DNA of 36,821 nucleotides, from NCBI GenBank assembly GCA_028097945.1, contig JAOHFJ010000007.1, forward strand, positions 1 to 36,821. Direction: 5' to 3'. Shown in pieces: positions 1 to 10,199 of the stretch. The notes below the pieces were generated by a model. That model had not been told where the DNA came from. It was given only the letters and a program-made list of their open reading frames with translations, and ran no database searches. Numbering within the stretch: the first letter of the stretch is position 1; each line of letters opens with the position of its first letter. The translations under genes were made by a program, and so were the position numbers. This stretch comes from Candidatus Pelagibacter sp. GTDB lineage: Bacteria > Pseudomonadota > Alphaproteobacteria > Pelagibacterales > Pelagibacteraceae.

Positions 1-1
1 A

Positions 2-148
2 TGGCAAAAAAATTATGGTATGAGAATAGACCACTTTTTGCTATCAAATAATTTAATTGAGAATATAAAATCAATTAATATAAATAAGAAACCAAGATCT
101 AAAGAAAAACCATCAGATCACACACCAATTGAACTAGAAATTATTTAA
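2..148 (+). CDS. xth: Exodeoxyribonuclease III, C-terminal fragment (partial, cut by window edge)
   Basis: The frame is open from the left edge and encodes 48 residues before TAA. The fragment contains the exonuclease III family's C-terminal signature: MRIDHFLLS (substrate-binding R-x-D-H region) followed by KPRSKEKPSDHTPIEL. The Asp-His of PSDHTP is the catalytic pair of the Xth/APE1 endonuclease-exonuclease-phosphatase fold. The enzyme cleaves AP sites in base-excision repair. The gene is tail-to-tail with manC and shares its last 8 nt with it. The start and the first roughly 200 residues lie outside the window. Identity is confident from the motif although only the end is seen. Confidence 0.85.
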   Translation, partial: WQKNYGMRIDHFLLSNNLIENIKSININKKPRSKEKPSDHTPIELEII

Positions 149-1343
149 TTCTACCGTATATATCTTGATACCTAACTATATCCGTTTCTTTTAAAATCGT
201 TCCTAATTGAGCTTCAATTATTTTTACTGGGGTCTTGAAAGGATTTTCAATTCTGTGAATAGATTTAACTGGTACAAAGATAGTTTCATTAGGCTTTAAA
301 AAAAAAATTTTTTTATTAAGCGTTATTTTAGGAGTTCCCTGGGTCACCACCCAATGTTCTGAACGATAAAAATGTTTCTGAAGACTTAAAACCCCTTTAG
401 GCTTTACATATATTTCCTTTATCAAAAAATTTTTGCCTTTGTATAAATTTGTGTAACTACCCCAAGGTCTATGAAAAATATTCTTTTTTTTGTGATATTT
501 AGCCTTTAATTTATTATAGACTTTACAAATTTCCTTCCAGCTACCTAGATCAGACCAAGGTATATTTAAATTTATAGCATTTATATCTTTTGATTTTTCC
601 AAAATTGAGTAATCAAAAGATATTGTCTTGCATTTTAAAAAGTCATTTTTATTAAGATAATAAATATTATTTTTAAATTTTGATTTTTTTACAGAATTTA
701 AACAATGATTAAAGCTTCTATTTTGGTACTTCTTGAAATTATTAATTATTGATTTTTTCGTAAGAAAAAACATTCCTGAATTCCAATAAGCATTTTTTTT
801 AATGATTTTTTTTGCTTTTTCTAAATTTGGTTTTTCAATAAATTTTGTAACCTTGTTTTTATTTTTTACTTGTTTTGATAAAAAATAACCAAACTCAGAT
901 GAAGGGTTTGAGGGTTTAATGCCAAATATAAAGATATTTTTATCTGTCAAGTATTTAAGGTGTTGTTTAATAGATTTATTAAACAAGTTTGTTTTCTCAA
1001 TTAAATGATCTGATGTTAAAAACATTAAGGGCTGGTTCTCAGGTATTTCTTCTATTAGTGCTGAACTGAGTATGGCAGGTGCAGTATTTCTTTTTGCTGG
1101 TTCAAGAATAATTTTATATTTTTTAAAAGCTTTTAATCTTAAGTGTTTTTTTATATCGTTAATATATTTCTTATTAGTACTTATTATTGGATAATCAAAT
1201 ATTGGACTTTTAATCCTTTCTAAAGTTCTTCCAAATAAAGTCCAATTTCCAAAATCAATAAATTGTTTTGGTTGATGATATTTTTGATTAGGCCAAAGTC
1301 GTGTACCGGAACCGCCACATAAGATAACTGGACGTATTTTCAT
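141..1343 (-). CDS. manC: Mannose-1-phosphate guanylyltransferase / mannose-6-phosphate isomerase (bifunctional type)
   Basis: A 400-aa protein with two domains. Residues about 1-280 are a nucleotidyltransferase with the pyrophosphorylase signature GGSGTRLWP at 10-18, TSDH near 110, FIEKP near 168 and WNSGMFF near 188. Residues about 290-400 form a cupin of the type II phosphomannose isomerase kind, including RPWGSY, QKHFYRSEHWVV, GTPKITL and FVPVKSIHRIEN. It should make GDP-mannose from mannose-6-phosphate via mannose-1-phosphate (the two half-reactions of the ManC/AlgA family) for surface polysaccharide. It is shorter than the usual 460-480 aa, mainly in the linker. Its ATG shares one base with the ilvD stop (TAATG), suggesting translational coupling. 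Whether the isomerase half is active cannot be judged; the usual HHHR cupin motif reads HFYR here. Confidence 0.9.
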   Translation of the reverse strand: MKIRPVILCGGSGTRLWPNQKYHQPKQFIDFGNWTLFGRTLERIKSPIFDYPIISTNKKYINDIKKHLRLKAFKKYKIILEPAKRNTAPAILSSALIEEIPENQPLMFLTSDHLIEKTNLFNKSIKQHLKYLTDKNIFIFGIKPSNPSSEFGYFLSKQVKNKNKVTKFIEKPNLEKAKKIIKKNAYWNSGMFFLTKKSIINNFKKYQNRSFNHCLNSVKKSKFKNNIYYLNKNDFLKCKTISFDYSILEKSKDINAINLNIPWSDLGSWKEICKVYNKLKAKYHKKKNIFHRPWGSYTNLYKGKNFLIKEIYVKPKGVLSLQKHFYRSEHWVVTQGTPKITLNKKIFFLKPNETIFVPVKSIHRIENPFKTPVKIIEAQLGTILKETDIVRYQDIYGRIK

Positions 1344-3061
1344 TAAATTTTTGAGTATTCTTTAACTTCTTTTTTCTTACCTGGATGTGTCGGGGCACCA
1401 AGATATGCAGGTCCAACTGTTTGAGCGTATTTCCAAATTGTTCCCGATCCAAAACTTGATTTTTTTTCTTTCCACTTTTTTCTTCTAGTTTTTAATTGTG
1501 CGCTAGTAAGCCTTACATTAATTGTTCCCTTTTTTGCGTCTATCTCTATAACATCTCCATTTTTAAGAAGTGCAATTGGACCGCCCATTGCAGCTTCTGG
1601 ACCAACGTGACCAACACAGAAACCTCTTGTAGCTCCTGAAAACCTTCCATCAGTTATAAGTGCAACTTTCTCACCCTTGCCTTGTCCGTAAATAGCTCCA
1701 GTTGTTGAAAGCATTTCTCGCATTCCTGGTCCACCTTTTGGACCTTCGTATCTAATTATTATTACATCACCGTCTTTATATTTTTTTGTTTGTACTGCTT
1801 TCATTGCATCTTCCTCGTTGTCAAAACATCTAGCTTTACCTGTAAATTGTAATTTTTTTAATCCTGCAATTTTTACAATTGCTCCCTCTGGAGCTAAATT
1901 GCCTTTTAGCCCAACAACTCCACCATCTGGGGAAAGTGGATTTTTATATTCTCTTAAAACTTTTTGGTTAGTATTAAACTTAATATTAGCCAAATTTTCT
2001 TTCATTGTTTTACCTGTAACTGTCATACACTCGCCATGAATATATCCTCCGTCATATAAAGTTTTTAATAACATAGGAACACCACCAGCTTCCCACATAT
2101 CTTTAGCTACATATTTTCCACCGGGTTTTAAATCTGCGAGATAAGGTGTTCTTTTAAATATTTTTGCAACATCCATAAGATCAAATTTTATCCCTACCTC
2201 ATTTGCCAAAGCTGGAAGATGTAAAGCTGCATTTGTTGATCCTCCTGTGGCTGCAACAATTGTAGCAGCGTTTTCTAAAGCTTTTTTGGTTACAATATCT
2301 CGAGGTTTAATATTTTTTTCTAATAAATTCATTACTGTTTGTCCGCTATCAAAAGCATACTTATCTCTTTCCTCATAGGGAGCTGGTGTTCCTGCTGAAT
2401 ATGGTAAAGCAAGACCTATTGCCTCTGAAACACAAGCCATAGTATTAGCAGTAAATTGTCCGCCACAGGCTCCTGCACTCGGGCAAGCAACTAACTCTAG
2501 TTCTCTTAACTCATCTGAAGACATTGCACCTGATGAATGTTTGCCCACAGCTTCAAACACATCAACTACTGTAACATCTTTTCCTTTAAATTTTCCTGGT
2601 AAAATAGAACCACCATAAATAAAAACGCTCGGAACATTAAGCCTTAACATAGACATCATCAAACCTGGTAAAGATTTATCGCAACCTGCAATTCCAACTA
2701 AAGCATCATAACAATGTCCTCTCACGGTAAGTTCTGCAGAGTCAGCAATTATTTCTCTTGAGATTAAAGAGGATTTCATTCCCTCATGTCCCATTGCTAT
2801 ACCGTCAGTAACAGTAATTGTGCAAAATTCTCTCGGTGTTCCCCCGCTCTCTTTCACCCCCTTTTTGACTGACTGAGCTTGCCTCATCAAAGCTGTGTTA
2901 CAAGGAGCAGCTTCATTCCAAGTTGAAACGACACCAACGAATGGTTTTGCTACATCTTGTTCCGTTTCTCCCATCGCATAATAAAATGATCTATGAGGAG
3001 CTCTATCTGGGCCCAAAGAAGTGTGACGGCTTGGTAATTTTTTTTTATTAAATTTAGACAT
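1343..3061 (-). CDS. ilvD: Dihydroxy-acid dehydratase
   Basis: A full-length 572-aa member of the IlvD/Edd family. It dehydrates 2,3-dihydroxy-isovalerate and 2,3-dihydroxy-3-methylvalerate to the 2-oxo acids in valine and isoleucine synthesis. The three iron-sulfur ligand cysteines are visible: C54 (APCN), C127 (CDKSLPG, with Lys129 as the residue carbamylated in characterised homologs) and C199 ([12 protein letters not shown]). Their spacing of 73 and 72 residues matches the [2Fe-2S] plant/bacterial enzymes. The C-terminal [19 protein letters not shown] motif is also present, and this combination favours IlvD over Edd. It lies 2 nt downstream of valS, which is functionally related through valine, and is coupled to manC by a 1-nt overlap. 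Confidence 0.96.
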   Translation of the reverse strand: MSKFNKKKLPSRHTSLGPDRAPHRSFYYAMGETEQDVAKPFVGVVSTWNEAAPCNTALMRQAQSVKKGVKESGGTPREFCTITVTDGIAMGHEGMKSSLISREIIADSAELTVRGHCYDALVGIAGCDKSLPGLMMSMLRLNVPSVFIYGGSILPGKFKGKDVTVVDVFEAVGKHSSGAMSSDELRELELVACPSAGACGGQFTANTMACVSEAIGLALPYSAGTPAPYEERDKYAFDSGQTVMNLLEKNIKPRDIVTKKALENAATIVAATGGSTNAALHLPALANEVGIKFDLMDVAKIFKRTPYLADLKPGGKYVAKDMWEAGGVPMLLKTLYDGGYIHGECMTVTGKTMKENLANIKFNTNQKVLREYKNPLSPDGGVVGLKGNLAPEGAIVKIAGLKKLQFTGKARCFDNEEDAMKAVQTKKYKDGDVIIIRYEGPKGGPGMREMLSTTGAIYGQGKGEKVALITDGRFSGATRGFCVGHVGPEAAMGGPIALLKNGDVIEIDAKKGTINVRLTSAQLKTRRKKWKEKKSSFGSGTIWKYAQTVGPAYLGAPTHPGKKKEVKEYSKI

Positions 3062-3063
3062 TT

Positions 3064-5709
3064 TTAATTAATACTAGATACAATACTTCTTAATTTACTA
3101 TCTTCAATAGTTAATTCTTTGAGTAATTTTTTATCATTTTGAACTATTTCTTTTGGAGCATTTTTAACATAAGCTTGATTTTTTAATTTATTATTCAAAG
3201 CATTTATTTGATTGTTTAAGTTCTCAATTTTTTGAGAAATTCTTATTTTTTGAGATGCTAAATCAATATTTTCATTAAAATTTAAAGAAATTTTTTCATT
3301 TTGAGATAAGATTTCAATTGTATTATTGTCGATTTTTTTTGACTTTAAAATATTTCTTATTCTGCCCACTTGTTTAGCTAAAATTAGGTTATTTTGAATA
3401 ATCTTATTTAATTTAGATGATTTTTCTAAAAAATGAATATCACAATATAGTTTAGGAGTAATTTTTAATTCTGATTTTGATGATCTTATACTTGATATAA
3501 ATCCGATTAAATTATTGATATCAGTGCAGTTTTTTTTAAACTTATCCATTGTTTTATATTCAGGCCACTTTGATAATACCAAGTTTGTTTTAGTAAATTT
3601 TTTGTAATTATTTTTAATCCAAACTGTTTCGGTAAAGAAAGGAATAAATGGATGCAACAACTTAAGAATATTTGACATCATAAAAGAGGAAAACAATTTA
3701 GCTTCGTTTAATTCTGCTCTATTTTTAGAGTTGAAAATTGGCTTTAAAAATTCTAAATACCAGTCACAATAATAGTGCCAGACAAATTGATAGATATGTT
3801 TGGCTGCCTCATCAAACCTAAAAATTTCTAAATTTTTAGTTACTAGATTTTGAGTTAATACAAATTCGTTATAAATCCAATGGTTAATTGATAATTTAAT
3901 AGAATTTATATTTATTTTTTTATCATATTTACATTTATTTAATTGTAAAAAATTATTCGCACTCCAAATTTTTGTAATAAAGTTTCTATTACCTATCACT
4001 CTATCTTTCGCTAATTTAACATCTCTGCCAGGTGATGCCATAGAAATTAGAGTGAACCTTAAACTGTCTGCACCATACTCATTAATTAATTCCAATGGAT
4101 CAATTACATTGCCTTTGGATTTAGACATTTTTTGCCCTTTTTCATCTCTTACAAGAGCGTGTACATAAACCTTATCGAATGGAGTTTTATTCTTGAAATA
4201 ATTCCCCATCATTAGCATTCTAGCTACCCAGAAAAAAATTATATCAAAACCTGTTACTAATACGGAAGTTGGATAAAATTTTGAAAGCTCCTTCGTTTTA
4301 TTTGGCCAACCTAATGTTGCAAAAGGCCATAAAGCTGATGAAAACCAAGTATCAAGAACATCAGTTTCTTGTTTTAGTTTAGTAATTTTTTTATTTTTTT
4401 TCTTAGCTAATTTAAGTGCTTCTTTTTCATTTTCAGCTACAAAAATATTATTATGTTGATCATACCAAGCTGGTATCCTGTGTCCCCACCAAATTTGACG
4501 AGAAACGCACCATGGCTCAATATTTTTCATCCATTGAAAAAAAGTTTTTGTCCAGGTTTCAGGATAAAAAGATGTTTTACCATCTTTAACAATTTGAATA
4601 GGTTTTTTTGCTAATTTCTTTGCATCAACAAACCACTGTTCTGTCAAGAGAGGTTCAATAATTGAATTCGACCTATCTCCATAAGGAACTTTGTTTTTAA
4701 TATTTTCTATCTTTACTAAATAACCTTTCTCCTTAAGTTTTTTTACTAATAATTTTCTAGCTTCAAATCGGTCTAATCCAATAAATTCCTTTATTCCATT
4801 TTTGTTTACCGAACCGTTTTTTTCTAGAACATTTATTATTTTTAGATCATTTCTTTTTCCCACTTCATAATCATTAAAATCATGGGCTGGAGTAATTTTA
4901 ACTGCTCCAGAACCTTGTTCGGGATCAGCATAATAATCAGCAATTATCTTAATAGTTCTATCTACTAATGGTATTAAAACATTCTTCCCAATTAATGACT
5001 TATACCTCTCATCTTTTGGATTAACTGCAATAGCTGTGTCACCCATCATTGTTTCTGGTCTTGTTGTTGCAATTGTAATTTTATCTGTGGTGCCTTCAAT
5101 AGCATAATCTATGTAATATAATTGTGACTGAACATCTTTTTGGATTACCTCTAAATCAGAGATAGCTGTTTGAAGTTTAGTGTCCCAATTTACTAATTTT
5201 TCATCTTTATAAATCAATTTGTTATTGTAAAGATCTACAAAGACTTTGATTACCGCTTTAGACAAGTCTTTATCCATTGTGAATCTGGTTCTAGACCAAT
5301 CGCAAGAGCATCCTAATTTTTTTAATTGATCTAATATTATTCCTCCAGACTCCTCTTTCCACTCCCAAACTCTTTTTATAAAACCATCTCGCCCTAATTG
5401 GTTTTTATCAACGTTTTCTTTTTCAAGGTTTTTTTCTACAACTGCTTGTGTAGCTATACCAGCATGATCCGTTCCTGGTTGCCACAAAGTCTCAAAACCT
5501 TTCATTCTTTTAAATCTTACAAGAACATCTTGAAGACTGTTATTTAAAGCATGTCCCATATGAAGCCTGCCAGTTACATTTGGAGGCGGGATTACAACTG
5601 AAAATTTTTTATTTAATTTTGTCGTTTTAGGTTTAAAACAATTAAGCTTTATCCAATAATCAGAGATTATTTTTTCTTCCTTTAAATGGTCATATTTCTT
5701 AAATTCCAT
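3064..5709 (-). CDS. valS: Valine--tRNA ligase
   Basis: An 881-aa class I aminoacyl-tRNA synthetase. The HIGH-type motif is HMGH at residues 50-53, inside [16 protein letters not shown], and KMSKS is at 527-531. The CP1 editing domain carries [17 protein letters not shown] (about 215-231) and the HDFNDYEVG segment. WFSSALWP and [12 protein letters not shown] are typical of ValRS. The last 65 or so residues are a Lys/Asn/Leu-rich coiled coil, the ValRS-specific tRNA-binding arm. Length and domain order are normal for the bacterial enzyme. It heads the valS-ilvD-manC run; any promoter must lie in the 108 nt before tRNA-Cys. Confidence 0.97.
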   Translation of the reverse strand: MEFKKYDHLKEEKIISDYWIKLNCFKPKTTKLNKKFSVVIPPPNVTGRLHMGHALNNSLQDVLVRFKRMKGFETLWQPGTDHAGIATQAVVEKNLEKENVDKNQLGRDGFIKRVWEWKEESGGIILDQLKKLGCSCDWSRTRFTMDKDLSKAVIKVFVDLYNNKLIYKDEKLVNWDTKLQTAISDLEVIQKDVQSQLYYIDYAIEGTTDKITIATTRPETMMGDTAIAVNPKDERYKSLIGKNVLIPLVDRTIKIIADYYADPEQGSGAVKITPAHDFNDYEVGKRNDLKIINVLEKNGSVNKNGIKEFIGLDRFEARKLLVKKLKEKGYLVKIENIKNKVPYGDRSNSIIEPLLTEQWFVDAKKLAKKPIQIVKDGKTSFYPETWTKTFFQWMKNIEPWCVSRQIWWGHRIPAWYDQHNNIFVAENEKEALKLAKKKNKKITKLKQETDVLDTWFSSALWPFATLGWPNKTKELSKFYPTSVLVTGFDIIFFWVARMLMMGNYFKNKTPFDKVYVHALVRDEKGQKMSKSKGNVIDPLELINEYGADSLRFTLISMASPGRDVKLAKDRVIGNRNFITKIWSANNFLQLNKCKYDKKININSIKLSINHWIYNEFVLTQNLVTKNLEIFRFDEAAKHIYQFVWHYYCDWYLEFLKPIFNSKNRAELNEAKLFSSFMMSNILKLLHPFIPFFTETVWIKNNYKKFTKTNLVLSKWPEYKTMDKFKKNCTDINNLIGFISSIRSSKSELKITPKLYCDIHFLEKSSKLNKIIQNNLILAKQVGRIRNILKSKKIDNNTIEILSQNEKISLNFNENIDLASQKIRISQKIENLNNQINALNNKLKNQAYVKNAPKEIVQNDKKLLKELTIEDSKLRSIVSSIN

Positions 5710-5817
5710 AATTTTGAATTATATCTAATTTACTTTATATCATTAAGCCTACAACCCTAAATAGTTAGATTTCTCTTTATTAAAATAATTAAATGCTTTA
5801 ATAGATAATTATAGACT

Positions 5818-5891
5818 GGCCACGTGGCGGAATGGTTACGCAGAGGATTGCAAATCCTTTTATCCCAGTTCGATTCTGGGCGTGGCCTCCA
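5818..5891 (+). tRNA. tRNA-Cys (GCA)
   Basis: A complete cloverleaf of 74 nt including an encoded CCA. The 7-bp acceptor pairs GGCCACG (5818-5824) with CGTGGCC (5881-5887), followed by discriminator T5888 and CCA 5889-5891. The anticodon loop TTGCAAA gives GCA. The T arm contains GTTCGATTC. It sits head-to-head with valS and 48 nt before tRNA-Asn, so the two tRNAs probably form one transcription unit. Confidence 0.96.
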
Positions 5892-5939
5892 AAAAATTAA
5901 GTTGTTTTATTTACCTAAAAAAAGTATGTTGCGTTTTAT

Positions 5940-6015
5940 TCCTCGGTAGCTCAGTTGGTAGAGCAGTTGACTGTTAATCAATTGGTCGCAGGTTCGAGTC
6001 CTGCCCGAGGAGCCA
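5940..6015 (+). tRNA. tRNA-Asn (GTT)
   Basis: A 76-nt cloverleaf with encoded CCA at 6013-6015. Acceptor TCCTCGG (5940-5946) pairs with CCGAGGA (6005-6011), and G6012 is the discriminator. The anticodon loop CTGTTAA gives GTT. The T arm contains GGTTCGAGTCC. Only two bases separate its CCA end from the stop codon of the convergent XRE gene, leaving no room for a conventional terminator between them. Confidence 0.97.
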
Positions 6016-6017
6016 AA

Positions 6018-6383
6018 TTAACCAAATTTTTCAAATTTAGAAGTATTGTTCAAAATCTGAAGAATTCTCTCTTTTTGAACTTTTGATAGTGAGGAAAAGG
6101 TTCTACTTAAAAATGAATAATTCAAGTCATCACTTGTTTCATCGTTAGAACTTATATCCTTAAATTCTTTATAATCTTCAAAAAAATAAATAATTGGAAC
6201 TTTTAAAAACTGAGATAATTGCATTAATCTATTTGAACTAACACCATTAGTGCCTTTTTCATATTTTTGGATTTGTTGAAATGTTACATTAATTGCTTGA
6301 GCTACTTTTGTTTGAGTAAGACCTAACGAAAGTCTTCTCATTCTTAATTTTTTACCTAAATGAATATTGAAATTTTCTTCCAT
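6018..6383 (-). CDS. XRE-family (Cro/CI-type) transcriptional regulator
   Basis: A 121-aa protein. Residues about 9-65 form an HTH_3 domain: LGKKLRMRRLSLGLTQTKVA, then the recognition helix in VTFQQIQKYEKGTNGVS, then LMQLSQFLKVPIIYFFE. The FQQIQKYEKG version is common in small alphaproteobacterial XRE regulators. The tail (about 70-121) is acidic and Ser-rich, then ends in a short helix, and has no recognisable sensor domain. A good ribosome binding site, AAGGGAG, lies 5 nt before the ATG (6389-6395). The target is unknown. An inverted repeat in its own upstream region could be an autoregulatory operator. Confidence 0.88.
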   Translation of the reverse strand: MEENFNIHLGKKLRMRRLSLGLTQTKVAQAINVTFQQIQKYEKGTNGVSSNRLMQLSQFLKVPIIYFFEDYKEFKDISSNDETSDDLNYSFLSRTFSSLSKVQKERILQILNNTSKFEKFG

Positions 6384-6429
6384 TAGAACTCCCTTTTTTT
6401 TGATAATAAAACCTCAAAATGAACAAATA

Positions 6430-6458
6430 GGCAATACCTTAAAAAAAAAAATATTGCC
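6430..6458. promoter_or_regulatory. Inverted repeat upstream of the XRE gene; candidate operator
   Basis: GGCAATA at 6430-6436 and its exact complement TATTGCC at 6452-6458 flank CCTT plus an A11 tract. The half-site centres are 22 bp apart, about two helical turns, which suits a dimeric HTH repressor. It lies about 47-75 nt upstream of the XRE start codon. A weak hairpin is the alternative, but the 15-nt A-rich loop makes that less likely. Nothing else is obvious in the 142-nt intergenic stretch 6384-6525. Confidence 0.4.
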
Positions 6459-6525
6459 CTTCAAATGCTGAAAATTAATCATTTTATCTATTGACTAATT
6501 AATAAAAAACTTGACCTAAATATTA

Positions 6526-7209
6526 TTAATTTACTTTTTTAATCCTATATTCCCAATAACCTGTTTTTTCAAAAGCTGCTTTAACCCATAAATATGTGCC
6601 TTCCTCATACCAAATATCTGTATTTAATTTTTTACTATCTGGAAGAGACTTATCTGATGACTTAAAGTTAAATCTTAACGTTTTATATGTTTTATCTCCA
6701 ATTTTAACATCCTCTTTGCCTAAGAAAGTAACAGTTTGATCAATTATTCTTCCTGAAATACCACTTATTTGTGCCTTAGCTTTAACAATTTCATGATTCC
6801 ACCAAGTGCCGACTATAAACTCTTTATTTGCCTTACCTTGATAAGAAGAACCATCAATATTTAAGTGATTATTATTTTCGTCAAGTTTTATGTTTACATA
6901 TCTATCTTTTTTATTTTGTTTTGTGGTTGATGAGTAACTTGTAAAGAAACCATTTTTATAATTTTCTTCACTTTTTGCAAAGTATTTGTAAAGATCTACT
7001 CCTAATTTAGAAATCTTAAAGTTTACTTCGCTTAATATCTTTAAATTATCACCATCTCTAATAAAATCATATTTGTGATAACCTATAGGATTATTGTTTC
7101 TATATAATTCGTATTCTAAATAATTATATTTTGAATAATGATCTACATGGCTAAATAATTGACTATTAAAATAGAAAAATATTGCAATTGAAAGTATTAA
7201 TTTTTTCAT
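6526..7209 (-). CDS. Secreted DUF6134-like protein of unknown function
   Basis: A 227-aa protein with an N-terminal signal peptide (MKKLILSIAIFFYFNSQLFS, residues 1-20, probable cleavage just before HVDH). The mature part begins YLEYELYRNNNPIGYHKYDF and continues with alternating beta strands, including SEVNFKISKLGVDLYKYFAKSEE, NIDGSSYQ, GTWWNHEIV and DIWYEEGTYLWVKAAFEKTGYWEYRI. This pattern resembles the DUF6134 family of periplasmic proteins (short-chain polar 'xxG.PIG.H' start, WN, and D-WY motifs). I infer the family from memory of the pattern. It starts only 12 nt from the divergent cysK start. Function is unknown. Confidence 0.75.
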   Translation of the reverse strand: MKKLILSIAIFFYFNSQLFSHVDHYSKYNYLEYELYRNNNPIGYHKYDFIRDGDNLKILSEVNFKISKLGVDLYKYFAKSEENYKNGFFTSYSSTTKQNKKDRYVNIKLDENNNHLNIDGSSYQGKANKEFIVGTWWNHEIVKAKAQISGISGRIIDQTVTFLGKEDVKIGDKTYKTLRFNFKSSDKSLPDSKKLNTDIWYEEGTYLWVKAAFEKTGYWEYRIKKVN

Positions 7210-7221
7210 ATATTTAATGTT

Positions 7222-8217
7222 ATGGATACCAATACAGTGTTAAACCAAATTGGAAATACACCATTAGTCAAATTAAAACAAGCCTCAGAATTAACAGGTT
7301 GCCACATTTATGGTAAAGCCGAGTATTGTAATCCTGGAGAGTCAGTTAAAGATAGAGCGGCACTTTTTATAGTACAAGATGCTATAAAAAGAAAGCTTAT
7401 CTCAAAAGGTGGCACAATTGTAGAAGGCACTGCTGGTAACACGGGAATAGGGTTAGCAATAGTTTGCAGAGAATATGGCTTAAAATTGAAAATTGTCATA
7501 CCTAGAACTCAATCAATCGAAAAAAAAGAAACGTTGAAAAAATTAGGAGCCGATCTAATTGAAGTTGATGCCGTTCCATATTCTGATCCTAAAAATTATA
7601 TTAAGCAATCAAAAAAAATTGCTGAAGATCTGAATAAAAATAGTTCATATGGTGTATACTGGGCTAATCAATTTGATAATGTTATTAATGCAGAGGCTCA
7701 TATTCAAACTACTGCTGAAGAAATTTGGAACCAAACAGCAGGCTCAATAGATGCTTTTACCTGTGCAGTTGGAACTGGTGGAACTTTAGCTGGTGTGTCT
7801 GTTGGGTTAAAAAATAAGAATAAGAATATAAAAATTGCTTTATCAGATCCTATGGGGTCGTCTCTTTACTCTCATATTAAAAATAATAAACTCGAAAGCA
7901 TTGGTAATTCAATTACTGAAGGAATAGGCACAGGAAGAATTACTAAAAATTTTGATAAAGCTTTAGTAGATGATGCATTTCAATCTGATGATGTTGAGGC
8001 TTTAAATATAGTTTTCAACTTAATTGAAAAACAAAAGATAATATTAGGTGGATCTTCTGGTATCAATATAGCTGGGGCAATAAAGCTAGCAAAAAAAATG
8101 GGACCCGGAAAAACAATTGTTACAATACTCTGTGATCATGGAAAAAGATATGCTAGTAAAATTTTTAATAAAGAATTTTTAAAAAGTAAGAATTTGCCAA
8201 TACCTAAGTGGTTATAA
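7222..8217 (+). CDS. cysK: Cysteine synthase A (O-acetylserine sulfhydrylase)
   Basis: A 331-aa PLP enzyme of fold type II that makes cysteine from O-acetylserine and sulfide. The PLP-binding lysine is K43 in ESVKDRAA. The substrate loop [12 protein letters not shown] is at about 68-79, the glycine-rich phosphate-binding GTGGTLAG near 183, and [10 protein letters not shown] in the C-terminal half. The ATG at 7222 has no Shine-Dalgarno sequence and only 12 nt separate it from the divergent secreted-protein gene, so the message may be leaderless. It ends by interlocking its TAA with that of aapP. The ending (PIPKWL) and loops leave open a cystathionine beta-synthase-like or related O-acetylserine-dependent activity. 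Confidence 0.9.
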   Translation: MDTNTVLNQIGNTPLVKLKQASELTGCHIYGKAEYCNPGESVKDRAALFIVQDAIKRKLISKGGTIVEGTAGNTGIGLAIVCREYGLKLKIVIPRTQSIEKKETLKKLGADLIEVDAVPYSDPKNYIKQSKKIAEDLNKNSSYGVYWANQFDNVINAEAHIQTTAEEIWNQTAGSIDAFTCAVGTGGTLAGVSVGLKNKNKNIKIALSDPMGSSLYSHIKNNKLESIGNSITEGIGTGRITKNFDKALVDDAFQSDDVEALNIVFNLIEKQKIILGGSSGINIAGAIKLAKKMGPGKTIVTILCDHGKRYASKIFNKEFLKSKNLPIPKWL

Positions 8218-8943
8218 GATTTGACTAAGGAAAAGTTTTGTTCTTTCTGATTTAGGATTTTCAAAAAACTCTTTTGTTTTTGCCCGTTCTACAATTTTAC
8301 CTTCATCCATAAAAATCATATAATCAGCAACTTCTTTAGCAAACCCCATTTCGTGAGTAACAACTATCATTGTCATACCACCTTTTGCTAAATCGACCAT
8401 TACATCTAAAACCTCTTTAATCATCTCAGGATCTAATGCGGAGGTTGGTTCATCAAACAACATAATTTTTGGCTCCATACATAAAGCTCTAGCTATGGCA
8501 GCACGTTGTTGTTGACCACCGGATAATTGACCAGGAAACTTTAAAGCCTGATCGTCAATTTGAACTCTTTTTAAATTATTCATTGCTACTTCCTCAGCTT
8601 GTTTTTTTGGTAATTTTTTAACCCATATAGGAGCTAGAGAACAATTGTCTAAAATAGATAAGTGAGGAAATAAATTAAATTGCTGAAACACCATTCCAAC
8701 TTCAGCTCTTATTTTTTCAATATTTTTTGTGCTCTCAGAAAGTTCTGTTCCATCAACAATAATATTTCCTTCTTGGTGTTCTTCTAATCTATTAATACAT
8801 CTGATTAATGTTGACTTACCAGATCCAGATGGCCCACAAATAACAATTTTTTCTTGTGGGGCTACTGCAAGATCAATGTCCTTTAGAACTTGAAACTTAT
8901 CAAACCATTTATTTACATTTTTAAGTTCAATTATTTTCGACAT
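8212..8943 (-). CDS. aapP: General L-amino-acid ABC transporter, ATP-binding protein
   Basis: A 243-aa polar-amino-acid-type ABC ATPase. Walker A GPSGSGKS is at 37-44, the Q-loop lies in [10 protein letters not shown], the signature is [15 protein letters not shown], Walker B is IMLFDEP, and the switch is VVTHEMGFA. It powers uptake through AapQ/AapM and is the last gene of aapJ-Q-M-P, which matches the operon characterised in Rhizobium and the bzt system of Rhodobacter. It starts 2 nt after the aapM stop. Its stop TAA at 8212-8214 is adjacent to that of convergent cysK. Confidence 0.95.
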   Translation of the reverse strand: MSKIIELKNVNKWFDKFQVLKDIDLAVAPQEKIVICGPSGSGKSTLIRCINRLEEHQEGNIIVDGTELSESTKNIEKIRAEVGMVFQQFNLFPHLSILDNCSLAPIWVKKLPKKQAEEVAMNNLKRVQIDDQALKFPGQLSGGQQQRAAIARALCMEPKIMLFDEPTSALDPEMIKEVLDVMVDLAKGGMTMIVVTHEMGFAKEVADYMIFMDEGKIVERAKTKEFFENPKSERTKLFLSQIL

Positions 8944-8945
8944 AA

Positions 8946-10199
8946 TTATCTTTCTGTACTTAATTTTTTCTCTAAATTTTGGCTATATCTACTCATTGCA
9001 TAACATATTACCCAGAAAACTAAACCTGCAAAAACATACCCTTCCATTGCCATTCCAAGCCATTTAGGGTTAGTTTTTGCTAAACCTATCATACCTGCTA
9101 ATTCCATCAACCCAACAACAAAAATTAATGGTGTATCTTTTACTAAAGCTAGAAGAGTGTTTGCAATTCCAGGTATCACTAATTTGAGCGCTTGAGGTAA
9201 TATTACAAGTGCGTTCATTCTCCAATAGCCCATTCCTAAAGATTTAGCAGCTTCATATTGACCTTTTGGTAAAGCTTGTAATCCGCCCCTCACAACTTCT
9301 GCCATATATGCGGCTTCGAATAATGTAATAGCGATCAATACTCTTATTAATTTATCAATAAAAGTTCCATCAGGAAGAAACATTGGGAACATTACAGCTG
9401 ACATAAATAAAACTGTAATTAGAGGAACTCCTCTCCAAAGTTCTATAAAACCAATTGATATATATTTAATTGCTGGCAAAGAAGATCTTCTCCCAAGGGC
9501 TAAAATTACACCAATTGGAAAACAAAAAAGTATTGCGAATGCAGAAATAATGAAAGTTAATGAAAGGCCTCCCCAGGCAGCACTTTCTACATACTCAAGC
9601 CCAAAACTTCCGCCTGAGATTAGTTTTATTCCTAAAAATGGAAAAACAAAAATCAAAAATAAAATAAAGTACTTTTTAAGCTTTTCAGAGACAAAAAAAG
9701 AAGCTCCTACTATTACAAATAAAATTAAAAAAGCTGCATTTATTCTCCATTGTTCTGCATCAGGATAAAGACCATACATAAACCTATTGAACCAAACCTT
9801 TATAAACACCCAGCAAGCACCGTCACCAGTACAATCTTCCTTTGAATTTCCTACAAAATTAGCATCTAAAATAAACCAGTCGAGCATTGGAGGAATAGAT
9901 TTTATAATAATAAAAATTGTAAAAAGAGTTAGTAAAGCGTTAAAATTGTTAGAATTGATATTCTTATTTAAAATATCTAAAGAACTAACACCGCTAAATT
10001 CAATTCTAATTAGGTAAAATCCAATAAAACCTAAGATCAATGGTAAAAAATAACTTATTTGAGAAGGCAAAAAAGCCATTAAATTGAAATTAAAAAAAGC
10101 ATTAATAAAAACATCAAAAAAACTTATAGAAATAAGAAACAAACCAATGGGAACATATGTTTTAATATTCTCTTTTGAGGGTTTTGCAATTAAATTCAT
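8946..10199 (-). CDS. aapM: General L-amino-acid ABC transporter, permease AapM
   Basis: A 417-aa HisM-type membrane permease. The N-terminal part (about 1-190) holds several hydrophobic helices with a Cys-containing loop, [13 protein letters not shown], near 115-128. The C-terminal core (about 215-405) is the ABC transporter inner-membrane domain with the coupling motif [26 protein letters not shown]. The long N-terminal extension is characteristic of AapM/BztC compared with simple 220-aa HisM proteins. Its ATG shares one base with the aapQ stop. Confidence 0.93.
   Translation of the reverse strand: MNLIAKPSKENIKTYVPIGLFLISISFFDVFINAFFNFNLMAFLPSQISYFLPLILGFIGFYLIRIEFSGVSSLDILNKNINSNNFNALLTLFTIFIIIKSIPPMLDWFILDANFVGNSKEDCTGDGACWVFIKVWFNRFMYGLYPDAEQWRINAAFLILFVIVGASFFVSEKLKKYFILFLIFVFPFLGIKLISGGSFGLEYVESAAWGGLSLTFIISAFAILFCFPIGVILALGRRSSLPAIKYISIGFIELWRGVPLITVLFMSAVMFPMFLPDGTFIDKLIRVLIAITLFEAAYMAEVVRGGLQALPKGQYEAAKSLGMGYWRMNALVILPQALKLVIPGIANTLLALVKDTPLIFVVGLMELAGMIGLAKTNPKWLGMAMEGYVFAGLVFWVICYAMSRYSQNLEKKLSTER

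Noticed and set aside
5710..5817. A riboswitch or T-box upstream of valS
   Set aside because: The 108 nt contain no T-box or specifier-loop pattern and no strong stem. T-boxes are also not expected in Alphaproteobacteria.
5818..6015. tRNA pair as an integration site for a mobile element
   Set aside because: No integrase, direct repeat of a tRNA 3' end, or foreign-looking gene is nearby.
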